Source of the DNA: Hydrogenovibrio sp. UBA654
GTDB taxonomy: Bacteria > Pseudomonadota > Gammaproteobacteria > Thiomicrospirales > Thiomicrospiraceae
NCBI GenBank assembly: GCA_002299585.1
Contig: DBOE01000054.1
Location: forward strand, 1,333 to 17,632
Direction of reading: 5' to 3'
Length of the DNA: 16,300 nucleotides
Below, piece by piece: positions 7,649 to 13,697 of this stretch; positions within the stretch are counted from its first letter, which is position 1; the number at the start of each line of letters is the position of its first letter. Below the pieces are notes generated by a model. That model did not search any database. It was not told where the DNA came from and saw nothing but the letters and a program-made list of their open reading frames with translations. The translations under genes and the position numbers were made by a program.

Positions 7649-8838
7649 TCTTTAATTAACCCGTCATTTCTAAACATATCGCGTATGCCACGAATGGCTT
7701 GCCTTGTTCTATGTTCATTTTCTATTAAACCAAATCGCACATGATCATCACCATAATCTCCAAAACCAATCCCTGGAGAAACTGCCACTTTAGCCTCTAC
7801 TAATAGTTTTTTAGAAAACTCTAAAGAACCCATTTTCAAATACTGCTCAGGAATTTTTGCCCAAACAAACATGGTAGCTTTTGGTGGAATTACCTGCCAA
7901 CCTATTGAATTCAAACCACTACAAAGCACATCTCGTCTTAGCTTATACATGTCTGAAATTTCTTGTACACACTCTTGTGGCCCTTCTAAAGCCTCGATAG
8001 CCGCTACCTGAATTGGGGTAAAGGTTCCATAATCAAGATATGATTTCATTCTTTTTAAAGCATCAACTAAATCAGGATTACCAACCATAAAACCAACCCG
8101 CCAACCAGGCATGTTATAGCTTTTTGAAAGAGTATAAAATTCAACGGCAATATCTTTTGCCCCTGCTACTTGCAAAATAGACGGTGCTTTATAACCATCA
8201 AAAGCGATATCTGCATAAGCCAAATCATGAATTACCCAAATATTATGTTCTTTAGCTATAGCAATTACTTTTTCAAAAAACTCTAGTTCAACAGTTTGAG
8301 TGGTTGGATTTCCAGGGAAGTTCATAACTAACATTTTAGGTTTTGGCCAAGATTCTTTAATCGCCTTTTCAAGCTCTTCAAAAAAATCAGTATCAGGGGT
8401 CATTTTTACATGGCGAATATCCGCTCCAGCAATTACAAAACCATAAGGATGGATTGGATAAGCAGGATTTGGAACTAGTACTGTATCGCCCTTATCAACG
8501 GTTGCCATAGCAAGGTGAGCTAAACCCTCTTTTGAGCCAATAGTAACCACAGCTTCAGTATCAGCATCTAAATCGACATAAAACTTAGTTTTATACCAGT
8601 TACAAATAGCTTTGCGTAGTCTTGGAATCCCTTGCGAAACGGAATAGCGATGGGTGCCTTCGCGTTGTACAACTTCAATCAATTTATCAACAATATGTTT
8701 AGGAGTGTCTTGGTCTGGATTACCCATACCAAAGTCAATAATATCTTCACCTTTTCTTCTCGCCTCTGCTTTCAACTCACCAACAATATTAAATACATAA
8801 GGAGGTAATCTTTTTATTCTTTGAAAGTCGACAGTCAC
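7645..8838 (-). CDS. alaC: PLP-dependent aminotransferase, AlaC type (glutamate-pyruvate)
   Basis: This class I/II aminotransferase of fold type I most likely makes alanine from pyruvate using glutamate; in E. coli AlaC is a main alanine transaminase. The 397 residues show the IDFGMGNPDQDTP substrate-loop region, the HRYSVSQGIPRLRKAI segment, the Asn in NFPGNPTT, Asp205 and Tyr208 of HDLAYAD, and the PLP lysine in SKSYNMPGWRVGF (Lys239), with the usual C-terminal VRFGLIENEHR. The start is a GTG at 8838 preceded by purine-rich AAGAGAAG. It is the first gene of the operon and overlaps hom by four bases. An alternative reading as a diaminopimelate or aspartate-type transaminase is less likely, because sequence and synteny fit AlaC better. 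Confidence 0.92.
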   Translation of the reverse strand: MTVDFQRIKRLPPYVFNIVGELKAEARRKGEDIIDFGMGNPDQDTPKHIVDKLIEVVQREGTHRYSVSQGIPRLRKAICNWYKTKFYVDLDADTEAVVTIGSKEGLAHLAMATVDKGDTVLVPNPAYPIHPYGFVIAGADIRHVKMTPDTDFFEELEKAIKESWPKPKMLVMNFPGNPTTQTVELEFFEKVIAIAKEHNIWVIHDLAYADIAFDGYKAPSILQVAGAKDIAVEFYTLSKSYNMPGWRVGFMVGNPDLVDALKRMKSYLDYGTFTPIQVAAIEALEGPQECVQEISDMYKLRRDVLCSGLNSIGWQVIPPKATMFVWAKIPEQYLKMGSLEFSKKLLVEAKVAVSPGIGFGDYGDDHVRFGLIENEHRTRQAIRGIRDMFRNDGLIKE

Positions 8839-8861
8839 AGAGCTTCTCTTAGTTTTTGATA

Positions 8862-8890
8862 AATATATGAATCAAGTAATGATACAGTAA
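8862..8890 (-). promoter_or_regulatory. Candidate promoter of the alaC-hom-rpfE-like-thrC operon
   Basis: On the minus strand, TTACTG (8885-8890) and TATATT (8862-8867) are spaced by exactly 17 bp and lie 24 bases upstream of the GTG start. The predicted leader of about 15-20 bases leaves no room for an attenuator or riboswitch, so any threonine or alanine control would act on initiation or on the enzymes. The -35 match is weak. Confidence 0.42.
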
Positions 8891-8891
8891 T

Positions 8892-8912
8892 TATGGGCTA
8901 TAATCACCCATA
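8892..8912 (+). promoter_or_regulatory. Perfect -10 box inside an inverted repeat, upstream of the Mth938-like gene
   Basis: TATGGG (8892-8897) and CCCATA (8907-8912) form a perfect 6-bp inverted repeat with a 9-bp spacer that holds TATAAT (8899-8904). The -10 box is 43 bases before the (+) gene start, and no good -35 is present at normal spacing. The layout resembles an operator placed over a promoter. It also lies just upstream of the candidate alaC -35 on the other strand. The regulator is unknown. Confidence 0.4.
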
Positions 8913-8947
8913 TCTAATCATTTAATAAACATTTTTTAAGTAATTTT

Positions 8948-9328
8948 ATGAAATTCACTGAACATAGAGATTCAAATATATTAACCATCAAAAAATACCA
9001 AGCTGGTGAGGTTGTTATTAATGATAAAAAAATCAACTCCAGCTGTTATTTAACCCAACATACTCTGTATGAAAACTGGTCATGTAAAGACATTAATGAG
9101 CTTAACTTTACGCACCTAGATGAGCTGTTATCTACTGATCCAGAAGTAATTCTATTAGGAACAGGAGAAACACAAGTTTTTCCTAATCCCGATTTTTTTA
9201 CTTATTGTGCTAAAAAAGGTGTTGGTCTTGAGGTTATGAACAATGGATCGGCTAGCCGAACATTTAATGTTCTAACCACCGAAGATAGAGATGTTTTGCT
9301 AGCCTTAGTTATTCAGACTCTTAAATAA
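8948..9328 (+). CDS. Mth938-like domain protein (DUF498 family)
   Basis: The 126-residue product matches the small Mth938-like (DUF498) family, whose mitochondrial member NDUFAF3 assists respiratory complex I assembly. The bacterial role is not defined. Visible family features are the DPEVILLGTGETQVFP strand-loop, the GVGLEVMNNGSASRTFNVL stretch (usually with a Thr-x-Ala-Cys/Ser-Arg-Thr-Tyr/Phe-Asn core) and a final EDRDVLLALVIQ helix. Length is typical. It is a single gene between the divergent alaC operon and the convergent ycgN-like gene, which ends 57 bases away. The start ATG is preceded by an AT-rich leader containing TTTTTTAAG, a weak ribosome site. Family identification is good; any link to complex I is inference from the eukaryotic relative. 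Confidence 0.85.
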   Translation: MKFTEHRDSNILTIKKYQAGEVVINDKKINSSCYLTQHTLYENWSCKDINELNFTHLDELLSTDPEVILLGTGETQVFPNPDFFTYCAKKGVGLEVMNNGSASRTFNVLTTEDRDVLLALVIQTLK

Positions 9329-9364
9329 CTGATTCTTTTATGCTGGCAAAAAGTACTAAAAAAA

Positions 9365-9372
9365 GGGGGGGG
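9365..9372 (+). repeat. G8 homopolymer in convergent intergenic space
   Basis: Eight G directly follow seven A (9358-9364) in the 57-bp gap between the stop of the Mth938-like gene and the stop of the ycgN-like gene. No hairpin or coding role is visible. It is the third long G/C run in the window. Confidence 0.95.
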
Positions 9373-9385
9373 TAACTTGTAAATT

Positions 9386-9781
9386 CTATGGTTTATCTAT
9401 TAAATAATCTTCATAATCTAAATTTGGTTGATTTACTATCAGCGGAATAGCTAGCAAACCCACTCCTGCTAGCTTAACTGATTCGGTAATACCAGTATTT
9501 AGGGGGTGCCATTTGGCTAGTTTTGCTACTCTATCTAATATTCTATAACCACAGCTATCTGGCAACCAGTCAAATTCAGTAACTTTTTTTCTAGTTAGTG
9601 ACACACAAGTAGGAACGTTTTTTGAGCGATTAGCATAGTCAGAACACTGCCCAGTTTGCTGATCAGAATATTCACAAACAACTCTAGTGTAAACTATTTC
9701 TGCTGTTTCAGCGTCTTCTAACTTAATTAAACAACATAAACCACAGCCATCACAAATAGATTCCCACTCTGTTTCGTTCAT
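9386..9781 (-). CDS. ycgN: YcgN/UPF0260-family Cys-cluster protein; native 5' end displaced by an A-tract frameshift
   Basis: The 131-residue open frame matches the YcgN (UPF0260) family, small cytoplasmic proteins with a CxxCxxCC-type cluster, probably metal- or Fe-S-binding, of unknown role. Seen are EWESICDGCGLCCLIKLED, the later Cys residues in VCEY, GQCSDY and PTCVSL, then LPDSCGYR and the WHPL motif near residue 92. The family's conserved start continues upstream in the same frame (QQNYWDTKPLEE directly before the ATG at 9781, like the FWxxKxLxEM segment in E. coli YcgN), but that frame has no start codon before a TAA at the A8 run. The likely true start is ATG 9843, in another frame. 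Adding one A gives 152 residues, close to the usual length. It lies downstream of the DUF3581-like gene after 45 bases, at the end of the PDH operon. Confidence 0.88.
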   Translation of the reverse strand: MNETEWESICDGCGLCCLIKLEDAETAEIVYTRVVCEYSDQQTGQCSDYANRSKNVPTCVSLTRKKVTEFDWLPDSCGYRILDRVAKLAKWHPLNTGITESVKLAGVGLLAIPLIVNQPNLDYEDYLIDKP

Positions 9782-9786
9782 TTCTT

Positions 9787-9843
9787 CTAGGGGTTTTGTA
9801 TCCCAATAATTCTGCTGTTTTTTTTAGAAAATTTATTACTCAT
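9787..9843 (-). pseudogene. Displaced true 5' end of the ycgN-like gene
   Basis: ATG at 9843 has a strong ribosome site (AGGAAG, six bases upstream) but, as written, encodes only 18 residues before a TAG. It begins MSNKFSKK and meets the A8 run. One extra A would shift it into the frame that encodes QQNYWDTKPLEEM and the whole YcgN domain. It is best read as the original start of that gene. Confidence 0.75.
9818..9825 (-). repeat. A8 homopolymer (coding strand) at the ycgN-like frameshift
   Basis: Eight T on the plus strand read as A8 in the gene. Length 9 (or 6) puts the upstream ATG 9843 in frame with the YcgN domain; length 8 does not. Polymerase slippage on A8-A9 runs is known in AT-rich symbionts and could restore some full-length product. 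Confidence 0.9.
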
Positions 9844-9849
9844 CAAATA

Positions 9850-9855
9850 CTTCCT
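9850..9855 (-). promoter_or_regulatory. Shine-Dalgarno site that decides the ycgN-like start
   Basis: AGGAAG on the minus strand ends six bases before ATG 9843. It is much better than the purine run (AGAAGAA) that directly abuts ATG 9781. This supports 9843 as the native start. Confidence 0.65.
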
Positions 9856-9888
9856 AAAATTTTAGCCTCTGATTTATTACTATTTATC

Positions 9889-10599
9889 TCAAGCCTTATA
9901 ACATTTTTTAAAATCAGCATATAAGCTAACTAATTCTTGTACTTTATCTTCTTCATAATCTCGTAATCCACTTAATACCATAGTTTTTTTACCAGTACCA
10001 ACAACTAAGCCATTATCTAATAAATCAAAAACTATTCTTACTAATCCGCGTTTACCATTCACCTCTAAACTACTATTAGTCAAGATAAGAGATGGGGAGG
10101 ATACATCAAATTGATTAAACTCAAAAGACATACTTTCATAAATAACCATTGGGCGAGCAACATTAATCATTACCTGATGTTCTTTCATCAAAGGCACTAG
10201 AATATGCGGAAAGCTATGCCCTGAAAAAGCGACATAAGCTTTAGTGAAAGACTCTACTACAGCTAAATCCGTTATTTTATTGCCATTTATTTCTGCATTT
10301 AAACACTCTTTGCCACGAGTGTCTTTGAGTACAAAATGACTAGCCGGTTGAGATGGATAGACTAGTTCTACCCCCTTGCCAACCATACCTGTATATTTAA
10401 AATTCATTTTCTGTGATAAACCATATTTTGCTAAGGTAATCGCAAATAATAAATCCCCGGGTACACAAAATCTTTTATTATCAACATTATGTAATGGATT
10501 AAAATCATCAGAAACTTCTTTAGCAAAACCACTAGCTTGCTCAGGAGTAACTACTACCAAATCTTGATTAGATTGGTAAAATCTATCTAAATAATACAT
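9889..10599 (-). CDS. DUF3581-like conserved gammaproteobacterial protein
   Basis: The 236-residue product resembles a gammaproteobacterial family I know as DUF3581; its function is not established. The N-terminal segment has EQASGFAKEVSDDFNPLHN (about 20-38) followed by KRFCVPGDLLFAITLAKYGLS. The DxNPLH motif and the following PGDLL stretch are reminiscent of MaoC-type hot-dog hydratases or thioesterases, so an acyl-thioester ligand is possible but unproven. No signal peptide or membrane helix is seen. Its ATG lies one base after the lpdA stop, so it is firmly within the PDH operon. The upstream ribosome site is weak (AAGAAG inside the lpdA end), consistent with coupled translation. The ycgN-like gene follows. 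Confidence 0.75.
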   Translation of the reverse strand: MYYLDRFYQSNQDLVVVTPEQASGFAKEVSDDFNPLHNVDNKRFCVPGDLLFAITLAKYGLSQKMNFKYTGMVGKGVELVYPSQPASHFVLKDTRGKECLNAEINGNKITDLAVVESFTKAYVAFSGHSFPHILVPLMKEHQVMINVARPMVIYESMSFEFNQFDVSSPSLILTNSSLEVNGKRGLVRIVFDLLDNGLVVGTGKKTMVLSGLRDYEEDKVQELVSLYADFKKCYKA

Positions 10600-10600
10600 T

Positions 10601-12379
10601 TTATTTACGCTTCTTTGGAGGCATTAAATCAGTAATAGTTCCTTCTGCCATTTCGGCAGCAAAACAGATAGTTTCTGATAATGTTGGGTGTGGGTGAATA
10701 GTTAAACCTATATCTTGCATATCAGCTCCCATCTCAATCGCTAACATAGCTTCGGCAATTAGCTCTCCTGCATTAGGACCAACAATACCACAGCCTAGTA
10801 AGCGATGAGTTTTGGCACAGAATAATGCTTTAGTTATACCTTCATCTCTACCTAAACTCAGACTACGCCCAGATGCTGCCCAAGGGAAAGAACCTTTTTC
10901 GTAATCAATACCTTCATCTTTTAATTCCTGCTCGGTTTTGCCTGCCCAAGCAACTTCTGGGTCAGTATAGGCAACTGATGGAATACTCATCGGGGTAAAG
11001 GCACTTGCCATACCACTAATAACCTCAGCAGCTACCTTACCTTCATGCACCGCTTTATGGGCAAGCATAGGTTGACCTACTATATCGCCGATCGCATAAA
11101 TATGACCTACATTAGTTTTTAGCCGTTCATCAACTTCAATAAAACCCCAATCATTTACGGCAACACCAGCTTTTTCAGCATCGACTAATTTGCCGTTTGG
11201 AGTTCTACCTACCGCTACTAAAACCTTGTCAAAAACATCGGTTTCAGGGCAATCTTTACCTTCAAAAGAAACCACTAAACCTGCCTTAGTCGCTTCTACA
11301 TTAGTTACTTTTGATTTTAAGAAAATATTTTCATATTGCTTTTTAATCTTACGCAATAAAGGCTTGGTTATATCTTTATCAGCACCAGGGATAATAGTAT
11401 CACCTAACTCAACTACGGTAATCCTTGAACCAAATGAATCATAAACCTGTGCCATTTCTAAACCGATAATACCGCCACCGATGACTAACATGCGTTTAGG
11501 AATATCCTCTAGCTCTAGTGCATCGGTAGAATCCATCACTCTTGGATCTTCGTGTGGGATAAATGGTAACTTAACCACTCTTGAACCAGCTGCAATTATC
11601 GCATTTTCAAACGAAATGGTTTTGCTACCCCCCCCCCCTAAGTCAACACTTAAAACATTGGCTGCACTAAACTTACCATAGCCCTCAACTATTTCTACCT
11701 TACGGGCTTTAGCTAAACCTCCTAAACCACCAGTTAATTTATTGATTACGGAATCTTTATATTCTCTGATTTTATTTATATCAATTTTTGGCTCTGCAAA
11801 AGTAATACCATGTGCGGACATTTCACGAGTTTCGTTTAATACCACCGACATATGTAATAAAGCTTTTGAGGGAATACAACCGACATTTAAGCAAACGCCA
11901 CCAATGCTAGAGTATCGCTCTACCATAATGACTTTTTTGCCTAAGTCCGCTGCACGAAAAGCCGCGGTATAACCACCAGGCCCTGATCCTAAAACCAATA
12001 CTTCACATTGCATATCAGCATCAGGTAAAACTATAGGAGCAGATACAGGTTCAGACTTGGGAGCAGGTGTTATCGTTTCTGCTATTACTGGTTCTGTTTT
12101 TTCTACTGGAGTTTTAGTTGCAACAGTAACTTTTTCATCAGGAATTTCTATTTGTCCAACAACTGAACCCTCAGATACCTTATCACCAACTTCAGCACTA
12201 AAAGCAACCAGTTTACCCGCAAAAGGTGCTGGGATTTCCATGGTTGCCTTGTCAGATTCTAAGCTTAATAAAGAATCATCTTGGGCTACTTCATCACCTA
12301 CAGCAACTAAGATTTCAATAACTTCTACTTTATCAAAATCACCAATGTCAGGAATTTTTATATCAACTAATTTGGTCAT
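10601..12379 (-). CDS. lpdA: Dihydrolipoamide dehydrogenase (E3) with N-terminal lipoyl domain
   Basis: This is the E3 component of pyruvate dehydrogenase; it reoxidises dihydrolipoamide with FAD and NAD. At 592 residues it is about 120 longer than plain E3. A lipoyl domain fills residues about 4-78 with the lipoylated Lys44 in ESDKATMEIP, then comes a Pro/Thr/Lys-rich linker (about 83-122). The E3 body follows: FAD loop GSGPGGYTAA (131-140), redox pair Cys163/Cys168 in GGVCLNVGCIPSK, NAD loop GGGIIGLEMA, AIGDIVG, and the C-terminal HPTLSE (His564, Glu569). This E3 fusion is known in some proteobacteria. The odd feature is a run of four Gly (248-251) encoded by 11 consecutive G, inside a turn where E. 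coli E3 has no such run. AGGAG lies 8 bases before the ATG, and the gap to aceF is 10 bases. Confidence 0.97.
   Translation of the reverse strand: MTKLVDIKIPDIGDFDKVEVIEILVAVGDEVAQDDSLLSLESDKATMEIPAPFAGKLVAFSAEVGDKVSEGSVVGQIEIPDEKVTVATKTPVEKTEPVIAETITPAPKSEPVSAPIVLPDADMQCEVLVLGSGPGGYTAAFRAADLGKKVIMVERYSSIGGVCLNVGCIPSKALLHMSVVLNETREMSAHGITFAEPKIDINKIREYKDSVINKLTGGLGGLAKARKVEIVEGYGKFSAANVLSVDLGGGGSKTISFENAIIAAGSRVVKLPFIPHEDPRVMDSTDALELEDIPKRMLVIGGGIIGLEMAQVYDSFGSRITVVELGDTIIPGADKDITKPLLRKIKKQYENIFLKSKVTNVEATKAGLVVSFEGKDCPETDVFDKVLVAVGRTPNGKLVDAEKAGVAVNDWGFIEVDERLKTNVGHIYAIGDIVGQPMLAHKAVHEGKVAAEVISGMASAFTPMSIPSVAYTDPEVAWAGKTEQELKDEGIDYEKGSFPWAASGRSLSLGRDEGITKALFCAKTHRLLGCGIVGPNAGELIAEAMLAIEMGADMQDIGLTIHPHPTLSETICFAAEMAEGTITDLMPPKKRK
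11628..11638 (-). repeat. G11 homopolymer (coding strand) inside lpdA
   Basis: Eleven C on the plus strand encode four Gly in E3. With 11 the frame is intact. With 12 a TAG follows at once. With 10 a TAA comes about ten codons after the tract. Any single-base slip would therefore end the 592-residue protein near residue 250-262. Confidence 0.97.
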
Positions 12380-12389
12380 AATATAACTC

Positions 12390-13682
12390 CTACAATGCCA
12401 ATTGCTTTACATCGGATAGATAATTTCCAACTGCTGTGGTAAATCTAACTCCTTCAGCACCATCAATAGCACGATGATCGTAGGAAACACTAAATGGCAT
12501 AATTAATTTTGGCTCAAATTCATTGCCGTTCCAAACAGGCTGCATTTTCGCTTTAGACAAGCCCATGATAGCAACCTCTGGAGCATTAACTATTGGCGTA
12601 AATTGTGTACCACCAATACCTCCTAAACTAGAAATAGTAAAACAACCACCAGACATATCAGCAGGAGATAATTTGCCATCTCTAGCTTTTGCAGAAATTG
12701 CCATTAAATCACGAGAAAGATCATAAAGACCTTTTTTATCAACATCTTTAACCACAGGAACCACCAAACCTTTTGGTGTATCTACGGCTATACCAATGTT
12801 GTAGTATTGTTTTGTAATAATAGACTTACCATCAGCTGACAAGGAAGCATTTAAGTTAGGGAAATCTTGCAAGGCTTTTACTACTGCTTTCATTACAAAA
12901 ACAATAGGAGTTAATTTAACTCCTTGCTTCTCGGCTTCTGGCTTCATCTCTTTGCGGAACTTATCCATTTCACTAATATCACTCTCATCAAACTGAGTAA
13001 CATGCGGTACATTTAGCCAACTAGTATGTAAGAATTTACCAGATATTTTTTTAATTCTACCCAGTTCTTCAGTCGTTGTTTCACCAAACTTACTAAAGTC
13101 AATTGTTGGCACATCAGGAATACCTTTGCCACCAGAAACCCCTGAACCACCTTGCATAACTGATTTAACCAAGGATTCTATATCAATAGTTTTAATACGG
13201 CCTTTAGGGCCTGTACCAGTTACTCTAGTTAACTCAACGCCTAGTTTACGAGCAAAAGCTCTTGCTGATGGTGAGGCATGACTGGTTTGACCCATAGCTT
13301 GTTTATTGACTGGTTTTTCGGCCATTATGGTTGGAATAGTTGCATCTTTAGTAGCTTGTGCTACTGGAGGAGTTGGTGCTACTTTTGCATCTTCTGCTGG
13401 TGTAGTTTTTTGCTCTGTTTTCTTTGGTTCTGCTGTGGCTGCTTCTCCTACCTCAAGGTCTAAAATATAATCACCTTCAGCAACATCATCGCCTACCGAG
13501 ATATTAACCGACTTTACTACACCCGAAAAAGGTGCTGGAATTTCCATAGTTGCTTTATCGGACTCTAGAGTTACTAAAGATTCATCAACTTCTACACTGT
13601 CTCCAACTGAAACTAAAACTTCAATAACTTCTACCGTGTCAAAATCCCCAATATCAGGAATATTAATTTTTTGTATTGCCAT
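12390..13682 (-). CDS. aceF: Pyruvate dehydrogenase E2, dihydrolipoamide acetyltransferase
   Basis: E2 transfers the acetyl group from lipoamide to CoA and forms the core of the pyruvate dehydrogenase complex. The 430 residues hold one lipoyl domain (about 4-78, Lys43 in ESDKATMEIP), a Pro/Ala/Lys-rich linker, a peripheral-subunit-binding domain (about 136-174, SPSARAFARKLGVELTRV and GPKGRI), a Gly/Ser linker, and the catalytic domain from about 200, ending with SYDHRAIDGAEG (His403, Asp407). E. coli AceF has three lipoyl domains; here there is one on E2 and a second on E3, and the two are closely alike. AGGAA precedes the ATG. It follows aceE after 15 bases and precedes lpdA by 10. Confidence 0.97.
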   Translation of the reverse strand: MAIQKINIPDIGDFDTVEVIEVLVSVGDSVEVDESLVTLESDKATMEIPAPFSGVVKSVNISVGDDVAEGDYILDLEVGEAATAEPKKTEQKTTPAEDAKVAPTPPVAQATKDATIPTIMAEKPVNKQAMGQTSHASPSARAFARKLGVELTRVTGTGPKGRIKTIDIESLVKSVMQGGSGVSGGKGIPDVPTIDFSKFGETTTEELGRIKKISGKFLHTSWLNVPHVTQFDESDISEMDKFRKEMKPEAEKQGVKLTPIVFVMKAVVKALQDFPNLNASLSADGKSIITKQYYNIGIAVDTPKGLVVPVVKDVDKKGLYDLSRDLMAISAKARDGKLSPADMSGGCFTISSLGGIGGTQFTPIVNAPEVAIMGLSKAKMQPVWNGNEFEPKLIMPFSVSYDHRAIDGAEGVRFTTAVGNYLSDVKQLAL

Positions 13683-13697
13683 AATTATATTCCTCGT

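Noticed and set aside
9329..9385. Bidirectional terminator between the two convergent genes
   Set aside because: The gap contains A7-G8 and a short AGTACT palindrome but no stable stem followed by a T run on either strand.
11190..12386. Several plus-strand open frames of 66-109 codons opposite lpdA
   Set aside because: They are antisense shadows of a strongly conserved gene and have Ser/Thr-rich compositions typical of reverse-strand reading; none resembles a known protein.
13278..13463. Open frame encoding a Cys/Trp/Phe-rich peptide on the plus strand
   Set aside because: It lies antisense to the Pro/Ala/Lys-rich linker of aceF; its odd composition is the reverse reading of that linker, with no ribosome site or relatives that I recognise.
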